Below are positions 41,722 through 50,582 of a DNA stretch of 64,000 bases, piece after piece. The position numbers and the translations under genes were made by a program. Position 1 is the stretch's first letter. Each line of letters opens with the position of its first letter. The stretch is taken from NCBI GenBank assembly GCA_019749805.1, contig JAIEPH010000066.1:1-64000 (forward strand), in the 5' to 3' direction. The notes beneath the pieces were generated by a model. The model searched no databases. It had not been told where the DNA came from and was given only the letters and a program-made list of their open reading frames with translations. This stretch comes from Mycobacteriaceae bacterium (lineage in GTDB: Bacteria > Actinomycetota > Actinomycetes > Mycobacteriales > Mycobacteriaceae).

Positions 41722-42176
41722 GCCTGTGCCTCCTTCACGAAGAGCTTCTTGTAGTCGCCGTAGCCTTCGGCGTCCAGATCGTCGAGGTGGATGAACTTCA
41801 GCGAAGCCGAGTTGATGCAGTAACGCAAGCCGCCCTCGGATCGCGGGCCGTCGTTGAACACGTGGCCGAGATGGCTGTCGCCGTGTGCCGACCGCACCTC
41901 GGTGCGCTTCATGAACAGGGTGCGGTCAACTTTCTCGACCACGTTCGCGTCCTCGATCGGCCGGGTGAAGCTCGGCCAGCCGGTGCCGCTCTCGAATTTG
42001 TCGACCGAGGCGAACAACGGCTCACCGGACACCACGTCGACATAGATGCCTGGTTCGTGGTTGTCCCAGTACTCACCGGTGAACGGCCGCTCGGTGCCGT
42101 TCTCCTGGGTGACGTGGTACTGCTCCGGTGACAACGCACTGACCGCGGCGGGGTTCTTGTTGTAATGCACGTTCAT
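41718..42176 (-). CDS. msrB: Peptide-methionine (R)-S-oxide reductase MsrB
   Basis: A 152-residue enzyme with FESGTGWPSF, RSAHGDSHLGHVF and the catalytic cysteine in LRYCINSASLKF. ATG 42176 (MNVHYNKNPAA) is preferred over 42236, because the longer form would overlap the divergent secreted gene starting at 42224. It reduces the R epimer and is coupled to msrA. Confidence 0.9.
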   Translation of the reverse strand: MNVHYNKNPAAVSALSPEQYHVTQENGTERPFTGEYWDNHEPGIYVDVVSGEPLFASVDKFESGTGWPSFTRPIEDANVVEKVDRTLFMKRTEVRSAHGDSHLGHVFNDGPRSEGGLRYCINSASLKFIHLDDLDAEGYGDYKKLFVKEAQA

Positions 42177-42223
42177 ATAACGGCCCGGGTAACGGCGCTG
42201 TTCCGAGCGGAGATTACCGAAGT

Positions 42224-42631
42224 GTGATGCGTTCATTTCTGATCCTCTCGGCTGTCGTGATCGCTGGCTGGGTTGCACCCGCGGCCGCGGCCGCTGCCGA
42301 GACGGTGGTGCTGCCGGAACGGCAGGGACCCGCAGGAGTCGTCTTCGTCGACAATCCGGCGATCGTGGACGCCCGTCCGATGCCCGCCGACTCGTTCAGC
42401 CGCGTTCGCGGCGATGACGCCGTCGCGGTGCACTTCATGACCGGAACACCGGAGTGCTACGGCGTCCATGCCACCGTCACCGAGGATGCGGAGTCCGTCA
42501 GCGTCACGTTGCTTTCCGGCACGCTGCCCGAGGCAACCGGCCGTGCCTGCATCATGATCGCGGTATCCGGCACCGTCGAGGTGCCGCTGGCCGGGCCGCT
42601 CGGCGACCGGCAGGTTCTCAGCGTGTCCTGA
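42224..42631 (+). CDS. Small secreted hypothetical protein
   Basis: A 135-residue protein with an N-terminal signal peptide (MMRSFLILSAVVIAGW, cleavage near AAAA-E at about residue 25). The mature domain of about 110 residues has two cysteines (PECYG, RACIM), probably disulfide-linked. Family not recognised. It is divergent from msrB with only about 47 bases between starts. Confidence 0.7.
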   Translation: MMRSFLILSAVVIAGWVAPAAAAAAETVVLPERQGPAGVVFVDNPAIVDARPMPADSFSRVRGDDAVAVHFMTGTPECYGVHATVTEDAESVSVTLLSGTLPEATGRACIMIAVSGTVEVPLAGPLGDRQVLSVS

Positions 42632-42649
42632 CTGCTCGACAAACCTCAG

Positions 42650-42663
42650 TAGAACGTGTTCTA
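42650..42663. promoter_or_regulatory. KstR-like operator
   Basis: TAGAACGTGTTCTA is a perfect dyad with 6-base arms and fits the published KstR consensus TNNAACNNGTTNNA at every defined position. It lies 8 bases before the GTG start at 42672, so the following two genes may belong to the sterol-responsive regulon. Confidence 0.6.
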
Positions 42664-42671
42664 GTTCTGGT

Positions 42672-43190
42672 GTGACTGGCAGCACTTTCAGCCGCGACGA
42701 GCTGGTCGCGGCATTCGAGAAATTCGAGGCGACGGTCGATCGCGCGGCCCAGACCCGCGACTGGGATCCCTGGGTTGAGCAGTACACACCCGACGTCCTC
42801 TACGTCGAGCACGCAGCGGGCACCATGCGCGGCCGGGACGAGGTGCGCCCCTGGATCTGGCAGACGATGGAGAGCTTCCCGGGCAGCTACATGACGTCGT
42901 TTCCGTCGCTGTGGTCGGTGTTCGACGAGGCGACCGGGCGGGTCATCTGCGAGCTCGACAATCCGATGCGTGATCCCGGCGACGGCACGATCATCACGGC
43001 CACCAACATCTCGATCATCACGTACGCGGGCGACGGGCTGTGGCGCCGTCAGGAGGACATCTACAACCCGTTGCGGTTCGTGAGGGCCGCGGTGAAGTGG
43101 TGCCGTAAGGCAGGGGAACTGGGCACGCTGCCCGACGAAGCGGCTGAATGGATGAAGCAGTTCGGCGGGCAGTCGGGCGGGCAAAAGTGA
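42672..43190 (+). CDS. SnoaL/NTF2-fold protein (Rv0138-like)
   Basis: A 172-residue protein with the NTF2-like pattern: N-terminal helices (TFSRDELVAAFEKFEATVDRA), PWVEQYTPDVLYVEHAAGTM and a strand ending DGTIITATNISIITY. It may be an isomerase, a hydratase or a binding protein. It starts with GTG and overlaps the next gene by 4 bases. The KstR-like site lies directly upstream. Confidence 0.75.
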   Translation: MTGSTFSRDELVAAFEKFEATVDRAAQTRDWDPWVEQYTPDVLYVEHAAGTMRGRDEVRPWIWQTMESFPGSYMTSFPSLWSVFDEATGRVICELDNPMRDPGDGTIITATNISIITYAGDGLWRRQEDIYNPLRFVRAAVKWCRKAGELGTLPDEAAEWMKQFGGQSGGQK

Positions 43191-44209
43191 CCGCACTGGT
43201 CATAGGTGCCAACGGTTATCTCGGCTCGCACGTCACCCGCCAACTCGTCGAAAAGGGCGACGATGTGCGTGTCATGGTGCGCGACGGCGCCAACACGATC
43301 GGCATCGACGACCTGGACGTCACGCGGTTCATCGGCGACATCTGGGACAACCAGACCCTGCGCGAAGCGATGGCCGGCGTCGAGGACGTCTACTACTGCG
43401 TCGTCGACACCCGCGGCTGGCTGCGCGATCCCTCACCGCTGTTCCACACCAACGTCGACGGCACCCGCAACGTGCTGGAAATCGCGAAAGATGCTGGGCT
43501 ACACCGGTTCGTCTTCACCAGCAGCTACGTCACCGTCGGCCGCAAGCGCGGCCGCGTCGCCGCCGAGGACGACATCGTCGTCGAGAGGGGCCTGACGCCC
43601 TACGTCCGCTCCCGCGTGCAGGCCGAGAAACTCGTGCTCCAGTACGCGCGCGAACACGGTCTGCCCGCCGTCGCGATGTGTGTGTCGACGACGTACGGCG
43701 CCGGCGACTGGGGCATGACCCCCCACGGCGCGCTCATCGCCGGCACCGCATTCGGAAAGCTGCCGTTCGTGATGGACAAGATCGAGCTCGAAGCGGTCGG
43801 TATCGACGACGCGGCGCGGGCACTGCTGCTGGCCGCCGACAATGGTCGGATCGGCGAGCGTTATCTGATCTCGGACAAGATGATCAGCAACGCCGAGGTG
43901 GTGCGCATCGCGGCCGAGGCGGCCGGGGTGCCCGCACCGACCAAGTCGATTCCGTTGCCGGTGTCGTATGCGATGGCCGCACTCGGCAGCGCGAAGGCGA
44001 AGCTGCGCGGCACCGACGAACAACTGTCGATGGGTTCGCTGCATCTCATGCGTGCCGAGGCGCCCGTGGCGTGCGACAAAGCCAAACGGGAACTGGGATG
44101 GCAGCCCCGACCCGTCGAGGAGTCGATCCGGGAAGCGGCCCGCTTCTGGGTCGGGCTGCGGGAGGCCAGACGCAAGACCAAATCGCCGTCGGATGGCAGC
44201 TCAGGCTAA
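43187..44209 (+). CDS. NAD-dependent epimerase/dehydratase (Rv0139-like, extended SDR)
   Basis: A 340-residue extended SDR from GTG 43187. The Rossmann motif is VIGANGYLGSHV. In the catalytic position the sequence reads PYVRSRVQAEKL, so the usual Tyr-x3-Lys appears as Tyr-x3-Arg. The enzyme may be altered in mechanism or be a binding protein. It is coupled to the NTF2-like gene (GTGA). Steroid or lipid substrates are plausible given the KstR-like site. Confidence 0.78.
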   Translation: MTALVIGANGYLGSHVTRQLVEKGDDVRVMVRDGANTIGIDDLDVTRFIGDIWDNQTLREAMAGVEDVYYCVVDTRGWLRDPSPLFHTNVDGTRNVLEIAKDAGLHRFVFTSSYVTVGRKRGRVAAEDDIVVERGLTPYVRSRVQAEKLVLQYAREHGLPAVAMCVSTTYGAGDWGMTPHGALIAGTAFGKLPFVMDKIELEAVGIDDAARALLLAADNGRIGERYLISDKMISNAEVVRIAAEAAGVPAPTKSIPLPVSYAMAALGSAKAKLRGTDEQLSMGSLHLMRAEAPVACDKAKRELGWQPRPVEESIREAARFWVGLREARRKTKSPSDGSSG

Positions 44210-44239
44210 CCTGAAAGCCGCCCTTCAAGATCAACGGCG

Positions 44240-47023
44240 GTGTACATGGCAGGCGGTGTGGAACATCTCCTGCGCGGCCGACATGACGAGTGCGAGGCGC
44301 TGGACCGGCGAGTCGAGGCTGCCGGCAGGGGTGCGAGCCAGGTCGTCGTGCTGCGCGGCGAGGCGGGCGTCGGCAAGACCGCGCTGCTGGACTATGTCGC
44401 CGAGCGGGCCGCCGGGTTCCAAGTCGCACGCGCAGCCGGTGCCGAGGCCGAAGTCGAACTCGCTTTCGCGGGTCTGCACCAGCTGTGCGCACCGATGCTG
44501 GACCGTCTGGATGCCCTGCCCGCACCGCAGCGCGACGCGCTTGCCACGGCGTTCGGCCAGAGCGCGGGACCGCCGCCGGACCGCTTCCTGGTGGGCCTCG
44601 CGGTGCTGAGCCTGCTTGCCTTGGTCACCGCGGACCGACCGCTGATCTGCATCGTCGACGACGCCCAATGGCTGGACCAGGTCTCTGCGCAGACGCTCGC
44701 GTTCGTCGCGCGCCGGCTGCTGGCCGAGCCCGTGGCGCTGGTGTTCGCGGTGCGCAGCACCGTCACCGACGAGTTGACCGGCTTGCCAGAGATGGAGATC
44801 CGCGGTCTGTCCGACGGGGACTCGCGAGCCTTGTTGGACAGCGTTATTCGCGGCCGCCTCGACGAGCGGGTGCGGGAACGGATCATCGCCGAGGCGCGCG
44901 GCAATCCGCTGGCGCTGCTGGAGTTGCCCCGCGATCCCGCCGCAGCCGAGGGCGGCTACGGTCGCCCGGACGCGCGCGCCCCGTCGAGTCACCTCGAGCA
45001 GAGCTTCGTGCGGCGGGTCAAGTCGCTGCCCGCGCCGACGCAGAAGCTGTTGCTGGCCGCGGCGGCAGAGCCCGTCGGCGACAAGGCCCTCTTGATCCGG
45101 GCCGCGCAGCGGATGGGGATCACCCCCGACGACGCCGCGCATGCGGAGGCCGAGGGCCTCATCGAGATCGGCACCAGGGTCCGCTTCCGCCACCCGCTGA
45201 TGCGCTCGGCCGCCTACTTCGCCGCCGACGTCGACGATCGCCGCCAGGCCCACCGCGCGCTCGCCGACGAAACCGATCCCAACTCCGATCCGGATCGCCG
45301 GGCCTGGCACGGCGCCAACGCCGCCTTCGGCACCGATGACGATGTCGCCGACGAACTCGAGAAATCCGCCGACCGCGCGGCCGCCAGAGGAGGTGTCGCC
45401 GCCGCGGCCGCGTTCCTGGAGCGGGCCACCGAACTGACATCGGACCCGGCGCGCCGAGGAGCCCGGGCGCTGGCCGCCGCCGAGGCGAAGTTCGCGGCCA
45501 CGTCGTCCGAAGCGGCGTACGGGCTGCTCGCGATCGCCGAGATGAGCCCGCTGGACGCCCTGCAGCGGGCCAGGGCCCGACGGCTGCGCGCGCGGATCTC
45601 CTTCGTCGAGAGTCGCGGCGGCATGGAGGGTGCTGCGCCGGTCGCCGACACCGCGCTGGGACTGCTCGATGCCGCCCGGGGTCTGGAAGGACTCGACGAC
45701 GCGTTGGCGCGCGAGACCTACCTCGACGCACTGGGTGCCGCGATGTACGCAGGTCGGCTGTGTCCGCACGGCGGCCCCATCGTCGTCGCCGAACCGGCGC
45801 GCCACGCGCCGTCAGGCCCGAACCCGGCACGCCCGCACGATCTACTGCTGGACGGCCTGGCGATGCGGTTCACAGAAGGCCACGCCGCGAGCCTGCCGAC
45901 GTTGCGCACCGCCATGACCAGGGTCCTCGAGGCGGCACAGCACACCGACGACGACGTGATGCGATCGTTCTGGCAGGGCTTTCCCATCGCGGCGGAATGC
46001 GCCGCTGGGGAATTGTGGGACGACGACATGTGGCACGACGTCGGCACCACCGCCGTTCGCCTGGCACGCGAATCGGGTGCGCTTGCGATGCTCCCGCTGG
46101 CGCTGGCGACACGTGCGGGCAGCCACGTGTTCGCGGGCGAGTTCGATGCGGCCGCGGCGCTGATCGAGGAGGCCAACACGATCTCCGCCGCAACGGGATT
46201 GGCGCCGGTGCGCTACCACGCCATCTCCCTCACCGTCTGGCGCGGCGCGGAGGACGAGGCAGTGCGGATGATCGAGGCGACGGCGCAACTCGCGGCGTCC
46301 CGCGGCGAGGGCAGGGTCATCGGCCTGCTCGGGTGCTTCACCGCGATCCTCAACAACGGGCTCGGCCGCTATCAAGAAGCACTCACCGCGGCGAAGCGGG
46401 CGTGCGAGCACGAGGACCTGGGCCCGTACCGGATGGCGCTCGCCGAACTCATCGAGGCGGGCGTCCGGTGCGGCGACCGGGAAGCGGCCGCCCGCGGAGT
46501 CGCGCTGATGGAGACGCAGGCCGTCGCCGGAACGGATTGGGCGCTGGGCACATTGGCCCGCTGCCGGGCTCTCGTCACCGACGACCAGACCGCTGAGACG
46601 CTCTACCGCGAGGCAATCGAACGGCTCGGTCGCACCAGGATGAAGGTCTATCTCGCGCGTTCACATCTCGTGTTCGGGGAGTGGCTGCGCCGCATGAATC
46701 GGCGGGTCGATGCCCGCGAGCATTTGGGCACCGCGCACGAGATGTTCGTCCGCATGGGGTCTGAGAGCTTCGCCGAGCGGGCCCGCCGCGAGCTGCTTGT
46801 CACCGGTGAGAAGACCCAGAAGCGTGCGATCGGCACGGGTGACGGGCTGACGGCGCAGGAGGGGCAGATCGCCCAGCTGGCCGGCGCCGGCCTGACCAAT
46901 CAGGAGATCGGCGCCCAGCTGTTCATCAGCGCTCACACCGTCGAATGGCACCTGCGCAAGGTGTTCGCCAAGCTCGGCATCAAATCCCGTCGGCAGCTGC
47001 GGGGGCGACCCGAGGTCACCTAG
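44240..47023 (+). CDS. Large LuxR-family regulator with AAA ATPase domain
   Basis: A 927-residue LAL-type regulator. The N terminus carries an AAA/STAND ATPase with Walker A GEAGVGKTA and Walker B ICIVDDAQW. The middle 500 residues are helical TPR-like repeats. The C-terminal 60 residues are a LuxR HTH (LTNQEIGAQLFISAHTVEWHLRKVF). Start is GTG 44240 or ATG 44246. Targets are unknown; the SDR at 47091 follows in the same direction. Confidence 0.88.
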   Translation: MYMAGGVEHLLRGRHDECEALDRRVEAAGRGASQVVVLRGEAGVGKTALLDYVAERAAGFQVARAAGAEAEVELAFAGLHQLCAPMLDRLDALPAPQRDALATAFGQSAGPPPDRFLVGLAVLSLLALVTADRPLICIVDDAQWLDQVSAQTLAFVARRLLAEPVALVFAVRSTVTDELTGLPEMEIRGLSDGDSRALLDSVIRGRLDERVRERIIAEARGNPLALLELPRDPAAAEGGYGRPDARAPSSHLEQSFVRRVKSLPAPTQKLLLAAAAEPVGDKALLIRAAQRMGITPDDAAHAEAEGLIEIGTRVRFRHPLMRSAAYFAADVDDRRQAHRALADETDPNSDPDRRAWHGANAAFGTDDDVADELEKSADRAAARGGVAAAAAFLERATELTSDPARRGARALAAAEAKFAATSSEAAYGLLAIAEMSPLDALQRARARRLRARISFVESRGGMEGAAPVADTALGLLDAARGLEGLDDALARETYLDALGAAMYAGRLCPHGGPIVVAEPARHAPSGPNPARPHDLLLDGLAMRFTEGHAASLPTLRTAMTRVLEAAQHTDDDVMRSFWQGFPIAAECAAGELWDDDMWHDVGTTAVRLARESGALAMLPLALATRAGSHVFAGEFDAAAALIEEANTISAATGLAPVRYHAISLTVWRGAEDEAVRMIEATAQLAASRGEGRVIGLLGCFTAILNNGLGRYQEALTAAKRACEHEDLGPYRMALAELIEAGVRCGDREAAARGVALMETQAVAGTDWALGTLARCRALVTDDQTAETLYREAIERLGRTRMKVYLARSHLVFGEWLRRMNRRVDAREHLGTAHEMFVRMGSESFAERARRELLVTGEKTQKRAIGTGDGLTAQEGQIAQLAGAGLTNQEIGAQLFISAHTVEWHLRKVFAKLGIKSRRQLRGRPEVT

Positions 47024-47090
47024 CCGGACCAGGGAATGACTACGGACTTTCAAGGGTCCCGTGGTCCAACTCGGTCGACAGACTGAGTTC

Positions 47091-47813
47091 ATGGAACTTG
47101 CGAATCAGAAAGTCCTGGTCACAGGTGGTACGGCCGGTATCGGGTGGGAGGCCGCACGCCTGATGGCGGCCGAGGGTGCCGAGGTCATCATCTCCGGACG
47201 CGACCGTGCCCGCGGTGCGGCGGCGGCGGCGCGGATCGGTGGCAACGCGCGCTTCGTACCTGCCGACCTGTCCGACATGGACTCGGTGCACGCACTCATC
47301 GACCAGGTGGGCAGCGTCGACATCGTCGTGAACAATGCCGCGAACTTCGCCGGCGCCGCCTCCGTCGACCAAGAACTCGCCGCGTTCGAATCGATCTTCG
47401 ACACCAACGTTCGCGGTGCGTACTTCCTGATCGCGGGCCTGGTCCCGGCCATGCTCGAACGCGGCCGCGGCAGCATCGTCAACGTCACCTCCATGGTCGC
47501 GTCCAAGGGTGTTCCCGGGGCGTCCGTGTACAGCGCCTCCAAGGCGGCGCTGGAGTCGTTGACCCGCACCTGGGCCGCCGAGTTCGGCAAGCACGGGGTG
47601 CGCGTCAACAGCGTCGCACCCGGGCCGACCCGCACCGAAGGGGTGGCCGCCGAATGGGGCGAGACCAACGAGGAACTCGGCCGGGCGTTACCGCTGGGCC
47701 GCACTGCGCATGCCGCCGAAATCGCCGAGGCAGTGCTGTTTCTGGCCTCGCCGCGGGCCAGTTTCATCACCGGTTCGACGCTGCACGTCGACGGCGGCGG
47801 CGCGGCGGTTTGA
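47091..47813 (+). CDS. Short-chain dehydrogenase/reductase
   Basis: A 240-residue classical SDR with cofactor motif TGGTAGIGWEA, NNAA in the central strand, and catalytic Ser, Tyr and Lys in VTSMVASKG and SVYSASKAA. It ends with FITGSTLHVDGG. Arg after the second strand (SGRDRARG) suggests NADPH use. Substrate unknown. Confidence 0.85.
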   Translation: MELANQKVLVTGGTAGIGWEAARLMAAEGAEVIISGRDRARGAAAAARIGGNARFVPADLSDMDSVHALIDQVGSVDIVVNNAANFAGAASVDQELAAFESIFDTNVRGAYFLIAGLVPAMLERGRGSIVNVTSMVASKGVPGASVYSASKAALESLTRTWAAEFGKHGVRVNSVAPGPTRTEGVAAEWGETNEELGRALPLGRTAHAAEIAEAVLFLASPRASFITGSTLHVDGGGAAV

Positions 47814-47834
47814 CGGCCCTGTCCAGCGGAAGGA

Positions 47835-48458
47835 ATGAGCATGTCGCACCAAAGCCTCGAGGACGCCGCAGTGACCTTCTTATCGTGCCGGGATCGCCTG
47901 TTCGGCATCGCCTTTCGGATCCTGAACGACACCGCCGCAGCGGAGGACATCGTCCAGGACGCGTGGGTGCGGTGGCAGACCTGCGATCGTGACGTCGTGC
48001 TCGACCCGCCGGCGTTCCTGACCACCACCACGAAGCGGCTCTGTATCAACGCACTGCAGTCGGCACGTGCGCGTCACGAAACCCACGCGGGCTCGCGGCT
48101 GCCCGATCCGATGGATCCACACGCGGACCCGCAGCGTCGTATCGAGCAGTGCGAGGCACTGGAACTCGCCGCGCTCACCCTGCTCGAACGGCTGTCCCCG
48201 CCCGAGCGCGCGGCCTACGTGCTGCGCGAGGCGTTCGACTATTCGTACGCCGATATCGCCGGGATCGTGGAGGTGACGCAGGCGAACGCACGCCAACTCG
48301 TCAGCCGTGCGCGCAAACGCCTTGTCGCAGAACGCCGTGACGAGCCCACGGGCGCCGAGCAGAAGCGGATGGTGGCGGCGCTGACGGTGGCCGCGCACTC
48401 GGGTGACCTGGCGACACTGGAAACGGTGTTCACGGAGGACCTCGCGATGGCCGCCTAG
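47835..48458 (+). CDS. ECF sigma factor, apparently C-terminally shortened (SigJ/ECF41-like)
   Basis: A 207-residue sigma factor with region 2 (FLSCRDRLFGIAFRIL, AEDIVQDAWVRW) and region 4 (LERLSPPERAAYVLREAF, DIAGIVEVTQANARQLVSRARKRL). ECF41/SigJ proteins normally continue into an SnoaL-like domain of about 100 residues that controls activity. Here only its first helix (MVAALTVAAHSGDLATLETVF) remains before the stop. A start at ATG 47841 is also possible. Confidence 0.8.
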   Translation: MSMSHQSLEDAAVTFLSCRDRLFGIAFRILNDTAAAEDIVQDAWVRWQTCDRDVVLDPPAFLTTTTKRLCINALQSARARHETHAGSRLPDPMDPHADPQRRIEQCEALELAALTLLERLSPPERAAYVLREAFDYSYADIAGIVEVTQANARQLVSRARKRLVAERRDEPTGAEQKRMVAALTVAAHSGDLATLETVFTEDLAMAA

Positions 48459-49393
48459 GCGAGGTGGAACAACGCCATGGCGTTGGCGTCGAGGATTGCG
48501 TGCGCTTCGCCGGGATCGGCGACATCCATCACGTACTCGACCGCGCGCACGAACGTATCGCCGTCCTCGTACGGAAAATCGGTGCCCAATAGAATCCGGT
48601 CGGCACCAAAAGTGTCTATGGCACAGCGCAGTGCGGGCTCGTGGCAGTGGCTCACCGTGTCGAACCACAGCCGGTGTACCGCCTGGCTGGGTGGCTCCGG
48701 AGTGTCGGGCGCCTCCGACGCGAGGTGGTCGTCGGCCCGGCGGGTGAGCATCGGCAGCGCGCCTCCCAGATGCGAACAGATGATCTTCACGCCGGGATAC
48801 CGTTGCAGGTGACCGGAAGTGATCAGCTGCAGCGCGGCGATGGTGTCCTCGAACGGTGCGCCTGCCATCCACGTGATGTGGTGTTCGGTCACCAGCGGGG
48901 AGCAGGCGCCGTTGCCCGCCGGATGCAGGTACAGCACCGCGCCGCGGGCATCGAGTTCGGCGAAAATCGGCTCGAAATCCGGATCGGTGATCGCGCGGTC
49001 CAGCACGCTGGTGTTCATCGTGACGCCGACCATGTCCAATTCATCTGTGGCACGAGCCATTTCGTCGATCGCGGCATCGACGTCCGGCATAGGTATGGCT
49101 GCGAAGGCGCGGAAGCGGTCGGGGTGTGCGGTGACGACAGCGGCGTACTCGTCGTTGACGTAGTGAGCCGCCGCGACGGCCCGCTCGGTGTCGGGGCCGT
49201 AGGGCAACTGCGGGGCGGCCGACAGCACCTGGATGTCGATGCCCGCGCGATCCATCAACCGCAGCCGCGCATCGAGTTCGGCGCCACCGCCGGCGCCGAT
49301 ACCTCGCTGGGTCGCGGTGTCGGTCTTGCCGAGGGCGGCGAGCCGGTCGAGATATCGGTCGGTCCAGTAGTGGGCGTGAACGTCGATCCGCAT
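48455..49393 (-). CDS. Amidohydrolase-2 family metal-dependent hydrolase/decarboxylase
   Basis: A 312-residue TIM-barrel protein of the ACMSD-like group. Metal ligands are DVHAH near the N terminus, a His in KIICSHLGG and Asp in LLGTDFPYE. Such enzymes decarboxylate or hydrolyse aromatic-ring products. ATG 49393 is chosen because it starts directly before DVHAH. It converges with the shortened sigma factor, overlapping by 4 bases. Confidence 0.82.
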   Translation of the reverse strand: MRIDVHAHYWTDRYLDRLAALGKTDTATQRGIGAGGGAELDARLRLMDRAGIDIQVLSAAPQLPYGPDTERAVAAAHYVNDEYAAVVTAHPDRFRAFAAIPMPDVDAAIDEMARATDELDMVGVTMNTSVLDRAITDPDFEPIFAELDARGAVLYLHPAGNGACSPLVTEHHITWMAGAPFEDTIAALQLITSGHLQRYPGVKIICSHLGGALPMLTRRADDHLASEAPDTPEPPSQAVHRLWFDTVSHCHEPALRCAIDTFGADRILLGTDFPYEDGDTFVRAVEYVMDVADPGEAHAILDANAMALFHLA

Positions 49394-49410
49394 GTATGTC
49401 AACGCTATTC

Positions 49411-49439
49411 GTTGAACACCACGCCGTACAGTGTTCAAC
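49411..49439. promoter_or_regulatory. Perfect 9+9 inverted repeat between divergent genes
   Basis: GTTGAACAC (49411-49419) and GTGTTCAAC (49431-49439) are exact complements with an 11-base spacer, centred 20 bases apart (two helical turns). It lies between the amidohydrolase start (49393) and the methyltransferase start (49480) and could control either. Confidence 0.55.
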
Positions 49440-49479
49440 GGCCGGCGAGTTGGATCGCGCCGCGGTTAGCCTCGGATGC

Positions 49480-50310
49480 GTGGGCGAGAAACTGCACGTC
49501 GACCTGTCCGGTGCACCGCAGACCATGCTGGCCACCTTGTATGCCAAGGCACTGGACGCCGACCTGCCCAAGCCGATACTCGGCGATCGGTTGGCCAGGG
49601 AAATCGTTGACCGCATCGACTACGACTGGTCGAAGACCTCGATCACGAAAACCAATTCGCCGTCGGTGACCACCCGCAGCGCCCACTTCGACAACTGGGC
49701 CAGGCAATTTCTCGCGGTCCATTCTGAAGCCACCGTCGTGCACCTCGGCTGCGGATTGGATGCGCGCGCGTTCCGGCTCGATCCAGGTCCCGGTGTCGAG
49801 TGGTATGACATCGACTATCCCGAGGTCGCCGATCTGCGTCGCCAACTCTTCCCGAGCCGGGACAACTACCACGTCATCGCCGCCTCGGTGACCGACCCGA
49901 CGTGGTTCACCGAGGTGCGCTCGGAGCGGCCGACGCTGATGATCGCCGAGGGACTGACCATGTATCTCACCGAGTCCGACGGTGTCGCATTGTTGCGCCG
50001 CGTCGTCGACACCTTCCCCAGCGGAGAGCTGCAGTTCGATGCGTTCAACCGGCTCGGCATCAAATCGCAGTGGATGAACGCCGTGGTCCGACGGTCGGGC
50101 TCGACGCTGTACTGGGCGATCAACCGGCCCGACGACATCGTCGGTATGGTCCCCGGCGTGCGGTTACTGGCGTGGGAGTCGCCCTTCGACTCCGCGACGT
50201 TTCGGGCCATCGGGGGAGGCCTCGCCTGGTTCTACCGCGGCATGGCCCGCGTGATGTCGGCGGCGCCGTCGCTGCGCTACATGGCGCAGTATCACCGCTA
50301 CGCGTTCTGA
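49480..50310 (+). CDS. Leucine-carboxyl-methyltransferase-type SAM methyltransferase
   Basis: A 276-residue protein from GTG 49480, of the LCM / O-methyltransferase group common in mycobacteria. SAM motif VVHLGCGLDARAFRLD, then EWYDIDYPEVADLRR and LMIAEGLTMYL. The family methylates carboxyl or hydroxyl groups, with targets mostly unknown. Its 3' end overlaps a small opposite-strand gene by 13 bases. Confidence 0.83.
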   Translation: MGEKLHVDLSGAPQTMLATLYAKALDADLPKPILGDRLAREIVDRIDYDWSKTSITKTNSPSVTTRSAHFDNWARQFLAVHSEATVVHLGCGLDARAFRLDPGPGVEWYDIDYPEVADLRRQLFPSRDNYHVIAASVTDPTWFTEVRSERPTLMIAEGLTMYLTESDGVALLRRVVDTFPSGELQFDAFNRLGIKSQWMNAVVRRSGSTLYWAINRPDDIVGMVPGVRLLAWESPFDSATFRAIGGGLAWFYRGMARVMSAAPSLRYMAQYHRYAF

Positions 50311-50465
50311 GCGGTACCACCGCTCGGCGTGGCGACGATGCTCGGTTGCCAGTCCCTGTGCATCGGTGCCGCTTCGGCATTGACCGCCGTTCCCAACGCG
50401 AACGCGCCGATCAGTCCGGCGGGGACGACGATGTAGGTGGCGATGTAGCGCGTGAAGACGTGCAT
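50298..50465 (-). CDS. 55-residue probable secreted peptide
   Basis: A short frame from ATG 50465 to TAG 50298. The N terminus (HVFTRYIATYIVVPAGLIGAF) is a signal-peptide-like hydrophobic segment ending in NAEAAP, a plausible cleavage region. The remaining 20 or so residues are short and polar. A clear GGGAGA ribosome site lies 8 bases upstream. Family not recognised. Confidence 0.5.
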   Translation of the reverse strand: MHVFTRYIATYIVVPAGLIGAFALGTAVNAEAAPMHRDWQPSIVATPSGGTAQNA

Positions 50466-50582
50466 GTGGTTTCTCCCGATGTCCGTGACCTGTTGCGCAT
50501 AACGATGCCGCGCAACGGTCCACGCGTCTGTCCGGTGATCGGACGGCTACCGGTTGAATCCGGTGTCCCCCGATCGGCGGAA

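Noticed and set aside
42177..42278. Longer MsrB with an N-terminal extension
   Set aside because: The extension overlaps the signal-peptide region of the divergent secreted gene and is not typical of MsrB; the 42176 start begins with the family pattern.
44231..45805. Long minus-strand open frame opposite the LuxR regulator
   Set aside because: The plus-strand frame has Walker motifs and continues to a LuxR HTH; the opposite frame has no recognisable features.
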